Of a stretch of 64,000 bases of DNA, positions 1 through 9,965 are shown piece after piece. This DNA comes from Nocardioides sp. B-3 (GTDB taxonomy: Bacteria > Actinomycetota > Actinomycetes > Propionibacteriales > Nocardioidaceae): contig NZ_CP087968.1 in NCBI RefSeq assembly GCF_024703895.1, forward strand, positions 186,001-250,000. The letters run 5' to 3'. Each line of letters opens with the position of its first letter. Position 1 is the stretch's first letter. Both the position numbers and the translations under genes were made by a program. The notes beneath the pieces are model-generated. The model ran no database searches. It saw only the letters and a list, made by a program, of their open reading frames with translations, and was not told the DNA's origin.

Positions 1-134
1 GGCGACGAGGTCGGCGGTGTCGGCCTCGAGGCCGTCGAGCAGGTCCTCGCGCTCGTCGAGGTCGAGGTCGGCGAAGCGCGCACGGCGGCGACGAAAGCGT
101 CGACCTCGGGCGTGAGTCCGATGGTGTCGTTCAT
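1..134 (-). CDS. HAAS-type signalling protein, N-terminal fragment (runs off the window)
   Basis: Only the first ~45 codons are present. Start ATG at 134 overlaps the stop of the padR gene (ATGA), so the two are translationally coupled. The N-terminus reads MNDTIGLTPEVDAF..., then one base appears to be missing near 75, after which the frame gives an LDLDEREDLLDGLEADTADL-type acidic helix. That helix is the hallmark of HAAS (DUF1700-like) proteins, membrane signalling proteins usually encoded directly behind a PadR regulator. The family is assigned from this short motif plus the padR neighbour; the rest lies outside the window. Confidence 0.55.
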   Translation of the reverse strand, partial: MNDTIGLTPEVDAFVAAVRASPTSTSTSARTCSTASRPTPPTSS

Positions 135-457
135 GCTGATGCCCCCTGCAGCAGGTTGGTGACGGTGGTGGAGAACTGGGCCCAGTCGTCGCGCTGGGTC
201 TTGAGCTGGTCGCGGCCGGCCGGCGTGATGCCGTAGTACTTGCGGTGCGGTCCGCTCTCCGACGGCACGACGTAGGAGGTCAGCGACCCGGCGGCGTACA
301 ACCGGCGAAGCGTGCCGTAGACCGATGCGTCCCCGACGTCGTCGAGGCCACCGGCGCGCAGGCGGCGCACGACGTCGTAGCCGTAGCCGTCCTCGTCATC
401 GACCACCGCGAGCACCGCGAGGTCGAGCACTCCCTTGAGGAGCTGTGTGTTGTCCAT
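131..457 (-). CDS. PadR family transcriptional regulator
   Basis: 108 aa, the usual size of a one-domain PadR repressor. The N-terminus (LLKGVLDLAVLAVV, then DDEDGYGYDVVRRLRAGG) and the wing (GSVYGTLRRL-like 'ASVYGTLRRLYAAG', then 'HRKYYGITPAGRDQL') form the PadR winged helix. It is followed by a short C-terminal helix. It is coupled by ATGA to a HAAS-type gene and is divergent from a molybdopterin oxidoreductase 79 bp away; a palindrome lies between the two starts. Most PadR proteins repress their own operon; the inducer is unknown. No indel seen. Confidence 0.9.
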   Translation of the reverse strand: MDNTQLLKGVLDLAVLAVVDDEDGYGYDVVRRLRAGGLDDVGDASVYGTLRRLYAAGSLTSYVVPSESGPHRKYYGITPAGRDQLKTQRDDWAQFSTTVTNLLQGASA

Positions 458-467
458 GCGGTGAAGA

Positions 468-488
468 GTAGTGCGTAATGCGCACTAC
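468..488. promoter_or_regulatory. Palindrome, candidate PadR operator
   Basis: Perfect 8-bp arms GTAGTGCG / CGCACTAC separated by 5 bp, 11 bp upstream of the padR start and 49 bp upstream of the divergent oxidoreductase start. Position and symmetry fit autoregulation by the adjacent PadR protein. Binding is inferred. Confidence 0.5.
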
Positions 489-536
489 CGTCGACAACGC
501 ACTTCCGAAGGCGTGTCGGCGTGTGATGATCCGCAG

Positions 537-2654
537 ATGTCAGCAGAGAAGACGACGCAGAAGATCGGCGTCTGCAACCTGTGCGAGGCCATCTGCGGCC
601 CGGTGCTCACCATCGAGGACGGCGCGGTCACGGGCGTGAAGGGCAACCCGGACGACCCACTGTCGCGCGGGCACATCTGCCCCAAGGGCGTCGCGATCGC
701 CGACATCCACGCCGACCCCGATCGCTTGCGCCGGCCCGTACGCCGCAATCGTGCGACGGACACTCGGAGCGAGATCGACTGGCCCGAGGCGATCGACCTC
801 GTCGCCAGCAACCTCGCCGCGACCATCAACGAGCACGGCCGTGACGCGATCGGCATCTACCTCGGCAACCCCAACGTGCACAGCCTCGGCTCGATGACCC
901 ACGGCATCGGACTGGTCAAGGCGCTGCGCACGAAGAACACCTTCAGCGCCACCTCCGTCGACCAGCTCCCCCACCAGCTGCTCGCCCACCTGATGTTCGG
1001 CCACCAGCTGTTGCTGCCGATCCCGGACATCGACCGCACCAGCTACTTCCTCGTCTTCGGCGCCAACCCCATGGCGTCCAACGGCTCGCTGATGACCGTT
1101 CCCGACTTCCCGACCCGGCTGCGCGAGCTGAAGCGACGCGGCGGGCACATGGTCGTCTTCGACCCTCGCCGTACAGAGACCGCCAAGGTCGCCAACGAGC
1201 ACCACTTCATCCGACCGGGCACCGACGCGTGGGTCCTGCTGGCGATGCTCAACATCCTCTTCGCCGACGGTCTCGCCGCCGCTCCGTCGTACGCCGACGG
1301 GCTGGCCGACGTCGAGTCCGCGGTCGCGCACTTCACTCCCGCCCTCGCGGAGCAGATGAGCGGGGTCCCGGCCGCCGAGATCGAGCGGATCGCCCTCGAG
1401 CTCGCGACCGCGGAGGGCGGGGTCGCCTACGGCCGGATCGGCGTCTCGACGCACGAGTTCGGCTCCGTGTGCCAGTGGGCGGTCAACCTTCTCAACATAG
1501 TCACCGGCAACCTCGACTCCGTCGGGGGCGCGATGTTCACCTCCCCCGCCATCGACGTGGTCGGCACCGGTCTGATCGGCCGGGGTCACCACAACGCCCG
1601 GCAGTCGCGGGTCCGCGGGCTCCCCGAGACCGCCGGTGAGCTGCCGGTGTCGGCTCTGCGCGAGGAGATCAGCACCCCCGGTCCGGGCCAGATCCGGACC
1701 ATGCTGACCTTGTCCGGCAACCCCGTGCTGTCAACGCCCGACGGCGCCCGTCTCGACGAGGCGCTGGAAGGCCTCGATTTCATGGCGGCCGTGGACATCT
1801 ACCTCAACGAGACGACCCGGCACGCCGACGTGATCCTGCCGCCCACGGGTGCACTTGAGCGCGACCACTACGACCTGATCTTCCAGACCTTCGGCGTACG
1901 CAACACCGCCCGCTTCACGCCGGCGGTCTTCGAGAAGGATGCCGGCGCGCGCCACGACTGGCAGATCTACCGCGACGTCGCGCTGGCAACGATCGGCAAG
2001 CTGCACCAGAAGCCGTCGCTCAGGACTCAGCTCAGGATTCGCGCTCGGATGTCCCTCAGCCCGACTCGGCTGATCGGACTCCTGCTGGCGCGGGGTCGCA
2101 CGGGCGTGACACTGCGGAAGCTCAGGGCGAACCCGTCCGGGATCGACATGGGGGCCCTGCGTCCCGACCTGCTCCCCGGTCGACTGCAGACACGCGACCA
2201 CCGGATGGTCCTCGCCCCGGCCCTCGTGCTCGCCGATCTCGAGCGACTGGCCAAGGTCGACCTGCCCGCCGATGGCGAGCTGCTGCTCATCGGCCGCCGG
2301 CACAAGCAGGACAACAACTCCCGGATGCACAACACCGAGCGACTCACCCGGGGCAAGGCCGGGCACCAGCTCTTCATGCACCCGTCCGACCCGGCGACCA
2401 GATCGCTCGAGGACGGCGCCGTCGTCACGGTCACCTCAAGGGTGGGCAAGGTGCGCGTCGAGGTCGCCGCGACCGACGACATGATGCCGGGCGTCGTCAG
2501 CCTCCCCCACGGCTATGGCCACGCCCGCAACACCGGCATGACGAAGGCCGCCGGGGTGCCCGGGGTCTCGATCAACGACCTGACCGACCCCGAGCGTCTC
2601 GACGTCTCCGGCAACGCGGCCCTCACCGGAGTGCCGGTCACCGTCTCCGGCTGA
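537..2654 (+). CDS. Molybdopterin-dependent oxidoreductase (formate dehydrogenase/nitrate reductase superfamily)
   Basis: 705 aa. The N-terminus carries the [4Fe-4S] ligand set C13-x2-C16-x3-C20-x27-C48 (CNLCEAIC ... HICPKG), followed by the bis-MGD catalytic body and a C-terminal molydopterin-dinucleotide-binding domain ('LLIGRRHKQDNNSRMHN', 'SLPHGYGHARN'). These are typical of cytoplasmic BisC/FdhF-like enzymes; no Tat signal is present. I chose the ATG at 537 because the iron-sulfur motif begins 12 residues later; longer in-frame starts run through the padR operator. It is a stand-alone gene with no electron-transfer subunit or maturation gene next to it, so the substrate cannot be named. 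Intact, unlike most genes in the window. A strong hairpin follows the stop. Confidence 0.85.
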   Translation: MSAEKTTQKIGVCNLCEAICGPVLTIEDGAVTGVKGNPDDPLSRGHICPKGVAIADIHADPDRLRRPVRRNRATDTRSEIDWPEAIDLVASNLAATINEHGRDAIGIYLGNPNVHSLGSMTHGIGLVKALRTKNTFSATSVDQLPHQLLAHLMFGHQLLLPIPDIDRTSYFLVFGANPMASNGSLMTVPDFPTRLRELKRRGGHMVVFDPRRTETAKVANEHHFIRPGTDAWVLLAMLNILFADGLAAAPSYADGLADVESAVAHFTPALAEQMSGVPAAEIERIALELATAEGGVAYGRIGVSTHEFGSVCQWAVNLLNIVTGNLDSVGGAMFTSPAIDVVGTGLIGRGHHNARQSRVRGLPETAGELPVSALREEISTPGPGQIRTMLTLSGNPVLSTPDGARLDEALEGLDFMAAVDIYLNETTRHADVILPPTGALERDHYDLIFQTFGVRNTARFTPAVFEKDAGARHDWQIYRDVALATIGKLHQKPSLRTQLRIRARMSLSPTRLIGLLLARGRTGVTLRKLRANPSGIDMGALRPDLLPGRLQTRDHRMVLAPALVLADLERLAKVDLPADGELLLIGRRHKQDNNSRMHNTERLTRGKAGHQLFMHPSDPATRSLEDGAVVTVTSRVGKVRVEVAATDDMMPGVVSLPHGYGHARNTGMTKAAGVPGVSINDLTDPERLDVSGNAALTGVPVTVSG

Positions 2655-2660
2655 GCGGAG

Positions 2661-2721
2661 ATACTCCGTGACAAACGGACCCCCGATCGCGAGATCCGAG
2701 GGTCCGTTCGTCACGGAGTAT
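2661..2721. terminator. Bidirectional terminator hairpin
   Basis: Arms 2661-2682 and 2700-2721 pair over 22 bp with a single G-T wobble around a 17-nt loop. It sits between the converging stops of the oxidoreductase (2654, plus) and the mannitol PTS gene (2734, minus), so it can end both transcripts. Confidence 0.75.
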
Positions 2722-2733
2722 GGAGGGCGTGCG

Positions 2734-4697
2734 TCAGACCTTCACCCCACCCAGCACCGCACGGATGTCGGCGGTGGACGTCGCCCGGCGCAACCGCTCT
2801 ACCTGCTCGGCATCGACGAACACACCGGCCAGCTTCTGCAACAGGGCCGGGTGGTCGTTGCCCGCCTCCGGCGATGCCGACGACGAACTCGGCCGGCTTG
2901 CCGTTCCAGTCGAGGCCGCCGGGATAGCGGACGAACGAGATCGCGGTGTGCCGGATCAGCGACTTCGCCTCGTTGGTGCCGTGCGGGATCGCCAGCAGGT
3001 TGCCCATGTGCGTGGACACGGACTGCTCGCGCTCGTGCATCGCGTCGACGTAGGACTCCTCGACCGCACCGCTGGCGACGAGCAGCCGACCCGCCTCGGT
3101 GATCGCCTCGTCACGAGAGGACGCGGTTCCGCTGAGCACGATCGCGTCGTCGCGGAGCACGTCGCTGTCGACACCCTCGTCGTCAGCCTCCTCGACCGCA
3201 GAACCCCCTCCGGCGTTGCGCTGCTGCACCAGCTCGACGATCTCGTCGTAGCGCGGACTCCCCATGAAGTTGTCGACCGAGACGTGCACCGCGGAGCCCG
3301 TGCGCTGGCGCGCCCGGTCGGTGAGGTCCCGGTGTGTCACGACCACGTCATAGGTGTCGGTGAGGTTGGCGATCGACTGGTTGGTGACCGACACGTCGCC
3401 GTACCCCGCTGCCCGGATCTTCTTGCGCAGCACCGAGGCGCCCATCGCCGAGGAGCCCATGCCGGCGTCGCAGGCGAAGACGACGCTGCCGATCGGGCCG
3501 CCCACGGCCGTCGCTCCGGTGAGCATCGAGGACACCGAGGACTTCTTGCCCTTCATCGCCTCCATGTCGGCGGTGGCGTGGACGAGCTGGTCGTCCGCCT
3601 CGATGGCCTTGTCGGTCTTGAGCAGGAAGCCCGCAACCAGGGAAGGAGACCGTGGCGGCGCCGAGCATGGAGAGCGTGACGCCGAGGAAGCTGCCGTTGG
3701 CGGTCTGCGCGTAGACGGCGAACACGGAGCCCGGGGCGGCCGGGGCACGCAGGCCGACGTCGAAGAGCACGTTGATGAAGACGCCGGTCATACCGCCGGC
3801 CATCGTGGCGAGGATCAGCTTGGGCTTCATCAGCACGTAGGGGAAGTAGATCTCGTGGATGCCGCCGAAGAAGTGGATGATCGCGGCGCCGGGCGCCGAG
3901 GCCTTGGCCGGGCCCTTGCCGAAGACGGTGTAGGCGAGCAGCAGGCCGAGACCGGGACCGGGGTTGGCCTCGAGCAGGAAGAGCACCGACTTGCCGGCCT
4001 CGACTGCCTCGTTGGTGCCGAGCGGGGTGAGCACGCCGTGGTTGATGGCGTTGTTGAGGAAGAGCACCTTCGCAGGTTCGATGATGACCGAGGTGAGCGG
4101 CAGCAGGTCGTTGTCGACGAGGTAGTCGACGCCCTCTCCGAGCCGGTCGGCGACCCACGTCACGATCGGGCTCATGCCGAAGAAGCCGAACACCGCCAGC
4201 CCCATGCCCCAGATGCCGGCCGAGAAGTTGTTGACCAGCATCTCGAATCCGGGCTTGATCTTGCCGTCCCACAGGGAGTCGACCTTCTGCATGGTCCAGC
4301 CGCCGAGCGGGCCCATGATCATGGCGCCCATGAACATCGGGATCTCGGTGCCGGCGATGACGCCCATGGTCGCGATCGCGCCGACCACGCCGCCGCGGGT
4401 GTCGTAGATCATCTTGCCGCCGGTGTAGCCGATCAGGATCGGCAGCAGGTAGGTGATCATCGGGCCGACGATGCCGCCGCCGGCGAAGTCGCCCCACCCA
4501 CCGATCTTCGCGACCCAGCTGTCGGCGCCGTCGCCGATGCCGAGCTCGGGCAACCAGCCCACCTCGATGAACAGGGCGGTGATCAGGCCCCACGCGATGA
4601 ACGCGCCGATGTTGGGCATGACCATGTTGGACAAGAACGTGCCGAACTTCTGTACATGGACCCGCGCACCGCTGCGGGGTGCCGTCTGAGTGGACAT
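2734..4697 (-). CDS. mtlA: PTS mannitol-type transporter, fused EIICBA
   Basis: About 654 aa across two apparent indels (near 3640 and 2872). Order: membrane EIIC (residues ~20-370; 'MVMPNIGAFIAWGLITALFI', 'HFFGGIHEIYFPYV'), EIIB with the phosphocysteine loop 'ACDAGMGSSAMG', then EIIA with the phosphohistidine motif 'AIPHGTNEAKSLI'. This is the MtlA architecture; it takes up mannitol or a related hexitol and releases the 6/1-phosphate. The true C-terminus is recovered in another frame after 2872 (…IRAVLGGVKV, stop 2734). The enzyme I, HPr and a zinc dehydrogenase genes are nearby. Divergent from the dehydrogenase gene. The break near 3640 changes CCTGG to CCCTGG. Confidence 0.88.
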
Positions 4698-4715
4698 CGC
4701 TTCCTCCAGATCTGG

Positions 4716-4729
4716 GTGACCTCGGTCAC
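4716..4729. promoter_or_regulatory. 14-bp inverted repeat upstream of mtlA
   Basis: GTGACC-TC-GGTCAC, 18 bp upstream of the mtlA start in the 168-bp divergent spacer shared with the alcohol dehydrogenase gene. It is a plausible regulator-binding site, but no cognate regulator can be named from the sequence. Confidence 0.35.
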
Positions 4730-4865
4730 ATCTGATCGTCAGTAAACCTCACATTCGGGCATGTTGCCAAGCAAACGGGCCGACTTTCTGGGTGATTGGG
4801 TGTGGCTTTACCCCCGTTCTGACCGCTACGGTGGCGGGACCGCCCTCTCCGGAAGGACCCACCAG

Positions 4866-5913
4866 ATGCTCGCCCTGCGCTTCTACGCCCCCGAAGACGT
4901 CCGCCTCGTCGACGTACCCGAGCCCGTCTGTGGGCCCGACGAGATCAAGATCAAGGTCAAGAATTGCTCGACCTGCGGCACCGACGTCAAGATCAAGAAG
5001 AACGGCCACCCCAACATCACCGGCGAGACCACGCTCGGCCACGAGGTCGCCGGCGAGATCGTCGAGATCGGGGGAGAACGCAGTCGGCGACTTCCGTGTC
5101 GGCGACCGGGTGCAGAGCATCGCGGCCGTGCCGTGCGGTGACTGCTACGAGTGCGGCAAGGGCTGGATGGAGGTCTGCCAGAACCAGACGTCCGTCGGCT
5201 ACCAGTACGACGGTGGGTTCGCCGAGTTCATGATCGTCCCCGCCCGTGTGCTCAAGGTCGACGGACTGAACAAGATCCCGGACAACGTGGGGTACGACGA
5301 AGCGTCGGCCGCCGAGCCATTCGCCTGCGCCATCAATGCGCAGGAGCAGATGGGCATCGAGGAGGGTGACTTCACCGTTGTCTTCGGCGCCGGTCCGATC
5401 GGCTGCATGCACATCCGCATCGCCCGCGGCGTGCACAAGGTCGGCAAGGTCGTGCTGGTCGACGTCAACGCCGAGCGGCTGCAGATGTCGGCCGACGCTG
5501 TCTCCCCAGACCACGTCATCAACGCGGCCGAGGTCGACGTCGTCGACGAGGTCATGAAGCTCACCGGCGGCCGCGGCGCCGACGTGATCATCACCGCCAC
5601 CCCCGCCAACGTCACCCGGGAGGCAGGCGATCTCGATGGCCGCCCGCAACGGCCGGATCTCGTTCTTCGGCGGCCTGCCGAAGACGGACCCCTTCATCAG
5701 GTGCGACTCCAACCTCGTGCACTACCGCCAGCTGCACATCCACGGCGCCAACGGCTCCTCGCCCGACCACAACAAGCGCGCGTGCAGTACATTTCCACCG
5801 GTCAGGTGCCGGTGAAGGACCTGATCACCCGGCACGTCCCGCTCTCCGACGTGATGTCGGTCTTCGACATCGTGGCCAAGGGCGAGGCCATCAAGGTGAC
5901 GGTCGAGCCGTGA
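4866..5913 (+). CDS. Zinc-dependent alcohol/polyol dehydrogenase (MDR family)
   Basis: About 348 aa across three apparent indels (near 5076, 5632 and 5782). Catalytic-zinc residues lie in 'CSTCGTDVK' and 'TLGHEVAGEI'; the structural-zinc cluster is 'CGDCYECGKGWMEVC'; the NAD(P) site is 'VFGAGPIGCMH'. Start ATG 4866 has GGAAGGA 10 nt upstream. It is divergent from the mannitol-type PTS gene, so oxidation of the sugar-alcohol phosphate taken up by that PTS is the most economical role (inference from context). The stop is 4 bp from the stop of the converging secreted-protein gene. The three breaks are +1, +1 and -1. Confidence 0.85.
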
Positions 5914-5917
5914 CCGC

Positions 5918-7334
5918 TCAAGGCGTGTAGGTCTTCGTCAACCTCACTGTGAAGGACCCGCTCGTCTGGTCCTCGGTGGGCATGGCGAGGACGAACCCGC
6001 CGTTGAGCACGGTGCTCTGGGTCCCCGGCTCGGAGAGGCTGGTCCCGTTGCCGTCACCGCACCCCAGCGACGTGTCGCCGCTGCAGTCCACCCCCGGTCA
6101 GACGACCGGCGTAGACCACCCACCGGCCGGGCACGGTCACGTCCGTGACGGACAGGTAGGACGGTGCGTAGGCCTCGGGCTGGTTGATGCCCAGAAGCGT
6201 GTAGCGCCCGTCGGTCCGCACGGGCACCGTCGCGGGCGCGCCGTCGACAGCGATGGACCCGCCGTCGGCCACGCTGTCGAGCTCGAACGATCCCGCGGTG
6301 GCCTCATGGAACGTCGAGAAGACCCGGGACTCGATACGTGCCCTCTGTCTGGACGAGCCGATACAGCGGCGCGGGCCACGAACCACCCGCGGTGTAGGCC
6401 GGTGCGGCCAGCTCGGCCACGCCACCTCCGGGCGGCAGCACGAGCGTGGTCCGGTAGTGATCGGCGGTCGCTCCGACGAACCGGACGTTGAGCAGTCGCT
6501 GCGCCGACGACGCGAGGTCGGCAGCCGCGACCTCGGTCACCACGGCCCCGGCGCCACCGCCCGGCAGCTGGATCGCGGGCCCGTCGAGCCTCGTCGTCCC
6601 TGCGTCCCGAGGCTCTGTCGTGGTGACCCGCCCTGTGGTGGCGGGGTTGGCCAGCACCGTCACGTCTTGCCCCGGCTTCAGCGGCTGGGTGAGCGGAAAG
6701 GTCGGATTGCTGCCGTAGACGGGGAGACCGGGAGCGAGGACCAAGGACTCACCCTCGATGTAGTCGGCGTAGTCATTGCCGACGACGCCGAAGCCCCACT
6801 GGCCGACGGACACAAGATCGATCCCTGAACGCGGTGCCCGCACGGTGATGGCGTACTGGATGCCGCGGCGCACCGGCACCCGGGTGGAGCCGCGGCGGTC
6901 GTGCGTCACGGCGACCTGCTTGAGGAGCTGGACCCGCCGGACACCGATCTCGTGGTAGGACGGCCTGTCAGTGGGGAGCGTGAACCAGCCGGTCCCGCGC
7001 AGCCGGAAGAACCCGTCGGCACCCAGCCGGAACGTGCTGCGCTGACCCCGCAGCGTCACCGTCGTGTAGCGCGTGCTGGCGAACGAGGACTCGCCATCGT
7101 GCCGGTAGACGGCTGCCAACCGCACGCGGTCGCCACGCTCCCCCGAAAGCGCAACGCCGGGCGCTGCCCCTTCTCGAGCCTCACCGGCCCGTCGCCGTAC
7201 TGGCGCACGACCTTCTTCACCGTGGCCACGTCCCGATCCGAGGTCGTGGGCGTCACCGAGGGCGATGCGGTGGCTGGCGCCACCACCCCCAGCACGCTCG
7301 TGCACACGGACGCGATCAACAATCTGCGAAACAT
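5918..7334 (-). CDS. Secreted protein of unknown function
   Basis: About 470 aa, reconstructed across breaks near 7143, 6330 and 6098. The start at 7334 gives the Sec signal peptide MFRRLLIASVCTSVLG..., cleaved near ATA-SPS; an alternative start is 7346. The mature part is rich in beta-prone segments ('YTTVTLRGQRSTFRLG', 'GIQYAITVRAPRSGIDL') and has a C-terminal domain with 'DCSGDTSLGCGDGNG' ending TKTYTP. I do not recognise the family. The protein lies between the polyol dehydrogenase and ptsI but nothing ties it to sugar uptake. Confidence 0.55.
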
Positions 7335-7394
7335 GGTGGTCCCCACTGGACGCTCGGTGTCGCTGGGGAGACGCAGACCAGCGCGGTTCGGTTG

Positions 7395-9083
7395 TCAGGC
7401 GTTGAGCAGTGCCCGCACCGCGTCGCGCGCGGCCATCGGGTCGCTCGCACCGAGCGCGGCCTCGGCGGCCGCCTCGCAGGTGTCCATGGAGACGCGCGAG
7501 AGCTGGGCGCCGACGGGGCGTACGGCGCGGGCCGCCATCGACAGGGACGTGATCCCCATCCCGACGAGCGCACAGGCGAGCATCGGATCTGCGGCGGCCT
7601 CTCCGCAGACGCCCACCGGCTTGCCGGCCTGCTTGCCCGCCTCGGCGGTGATGGCGATCAGCTGGAGGACGGCCGGCTGCCACGGGTCGGTGAGGTGCGC
7701 GAGGTCGGTCGCCATCCGGTCGGCGGCCATCGTGTACTGCGTGAGGTCGTTGGTGCCGATGGACAGGAAGTCGACGACCTCGAGCATCCGGTGCGCCAGC
7801 AGCGCGGCGCTCGGGATCTCCACCATCACGCCGGGCTTGAGCCCGCGGGCGCGCACCTTCTCGGCGAACTCGGCGGCCTCGGCGACGGTCGCCACCATCG
7901 GCGCCATCACCCGGGTCTCGGTGGTGCTCGCCTCGGAGGCGATCCTGATGCCGTCGAGCTGGCGGTCCATCAGCCCCGGGTTGCCGAAGGACAGGCGCAG
8001 GCCGCGCACCCCGAGGGCGGGGTTCTCCTCACCGGGCATCGTCGCGAACGCAATGGGCTTGTCCGACCCGGCGTCGAGCGTGCGGATCACGACGTACTGC
8101 CCCTCGCCGAAGGCATTGAGCACTGGCCGTAGATCTCGCCCTGCTCCTCGGCCGACGGTTCCTCGGTGGCGTTGAGGAAGCACAGCTCGGTGCGGAAGAG
8201 GCCGACGCCCTGCACCGGCTCCTCCGCGGCGTGTACGGCGCTGGGCCCGTCGGCGACGTTGGCGAGCAGCTTTATCGGCGTGCCGTCGGTGGTGGCCGCC
8301 GGACCGGACCACGCAGCCGGGGCTTCGCGAGCCTCACGACTGGCGGCGACCCGCTGGGCGGCCTCCGCGGGATCCGCTCCGGTCTCCACCGAGCCGGTCT
8401 CCCCGTCGACCACCGGGAACGTGCCGGCCTCGATCTCGGTGACCCCGGCGACGCCCACCACGCATGGGATGCCGAGCTGGCGGGCGATGATCGCGGTGTG
8501 GCTGGTGGCGCCGCCACGTTCGGTGACGAGAGCACTGATCACGGACGGGTCCAGCCCCGAGGTGTCGCTGGGGGCGAGGTCCTCGGCCACCGGGATCGAC
8601 GGCTCGCTCGGGGTGGGGACGCCCGGCTCGGGCTCGCCGACGAGGTGAGCGACGATGCGGCGCTCGATGTCCTCGAGGTCGGTGACCCGCTCGGCCATCA
8701 GGCCGCCCATGTTGGTGAAGATCGAGACGAACTGCTCGACCGCAGCGTCCACGGAGGGCACCGGGGGAGGTGCCGGCCGCGACGTTCTTCGCGACGGCCC
8801 CGCGCAGGCCCTTGTCCTTCGCCGGGCCGGCGCTCGCGGTGAGCACCTCGGCGGCGGGTCCGGTCGCCTTCGCGGCCTTGCGGCCGAAGGTATCGGCGAC
8901 CGCGGCCACCGCGTCGTCGTAGGCAGCCATCGCGGCCTCGGCGTCGGCGAAGCCGCCGTCACCGAAGCGGGCGATCGCCTCGGGCGACACCTCGCCGCGG
9001 ACCAGCAGCGCCGGACCGGCGGCAACGCCCGGCACGACCGGGGTCCCGCGCAAACCAGTGGAGGACGAGCTCGTGGTGGTCAT
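7395..9083 (-). CDS. ptsI: Phosphoenolpyruvate-protein phosphotransferase (PTS enzyme I)
   Basis: About 562 aa with two apparent indels (near 8765 and 8124). It takes phosphate from PEP and passes it to HPr. The phosphohistidine motif is 'GGATSHTAIIARQLGIPCVV', the PEP-binding body has 'GVGLFRTELCFL' and 'PALGVRGLRLSF', and the C-terminal active site is 'CGEAAADP'. Start ATG at 9083 (MTTTSSSSTGLRGTPVVPG). Divergent from the DeoR-fruK-fruA-ptsH operon, so the general PTS proteins sit together. The break near 8124 turns CCAGG into CCAG. Confidence 0.93.
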
Positions 9084-9107
9084 GGACACACCGTAAGGCA
9101 CCTCGAC

Positions 9108-9134
9108 TTGACACTCAACAGGTTCGGCTATAAA
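9108..9134 (+). promoter_or_regulatory. Putative sigma-70-type promoter of the fructose operon
   Basis: TTGACA at 9108-9113 and TATAAA at 9129-9134 with 15 bp between; shifting the -10 to TAAAAC gives a 17-bp spacer. It reads towards the DeoR gene (start 9197) and lies in the AT-richest part of the ptsI/deoR spacer, where autoregulation would be expected. Confidence 0.5.
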
Positions 9135-9196
9135 ACAACACATACACAGAACCACGTGACCGGCGCCACATGTCTCCGTCAACCCTAGGAATCAAG

Positions 9197-9965
9197 GTGT
9201 ACGCAGAGGAACGGCAGCAAGCCATGGCGCAGCTGATCGCCCAGCAGGGCCGGGTGTCTGTCGCGGAGCTCGCCGCGGACCTCTCAGTCACCACCGAGAC
9301 CGTCCGCCGCGACCTGTCCGCGCTGGAGCGGATGGGCCTGATCCGGCGCGTGCACGGCGGCGCCGTACCCGCCAGCACGCTGGCCGTCATCGAGTCCGGC
9401 ATCTCCGAGCGCGACCTCGCGAACACCGATGCCAAGGACGCGATCGCCGCCGCCGCGATCGCATTCCTGCCCCCGCCCGGCTCGATGATCGTGATCGACG
9501 CCGGCTCGACGACCGCACGCTTCGCCGCACTGCTCCCCCGCGACCACCGGCTGACCGTCGTCACCCACGCGGTGCCGGTCGCCGCCGGGCTGGCCGGGCT
9601 GCCCCACATCGACCTGTTCCTGCTGCCCGGCAAGGTGCGCGCGACGACCCACGCAGCAGTCGGCGCCGACACGGTCGCGGCCCTGTCGGACCTCCGCGCC
9701 GACGTCTCCTTCCCGGCCACCAACGGCATCAGCACGAGCTACGGACTGACCACTCCCCGACCGCGATGAAGCGGCCACCAAGCGAGCAATCGCCGCCGCC
9801 GGAAGGCGTACGGTCGTGCTGGCCGACTCCACCAAGATCGGCGTCGAGGCCTCGATGCGGTTCGCCGCGCTCAGCGAGGTCGACGTGCTGATCACCGACT
9901 CCGGAATCTCCGACGACGACGCCTCCGCTCTCGCGGCAGCCGACGTGGAAGTGGTGATCGCGTGA
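9197..9965 (+). CDS. DeoR/GlpR family transcriptional regulator of the fructose PTS operon
   Basis: About 255 aa with one apparent indel near 9748. The N-terminal helix-turn-helix reads 'MAQLIAQQGRVSVAELAADL' then 'VTTETVRRDLSALE', followed by the DeoR effector domain ('IDAGSTTARFAALL', 'ADSTKIGVEAS'). The GTG at 9197 gives the usual 'MYAEERQQ' start; an ATG at 9170 is also in frame. First gene of an operon with fruK (stop/start overlap at 9962-9965), fruA and ptsH. DeoR members next to fruK usually sense fructose-1-phosphate; that role is inferred from context. Confidence 0.85.

Noticed and set aside
540..1592. Long minus-strand frame opposite the molybdopterin oxidoreductase
   Set aside because: Shadow frame with Asp/Val/Arg-biased composition; the plus-strand protein has intact catalytic motifs.
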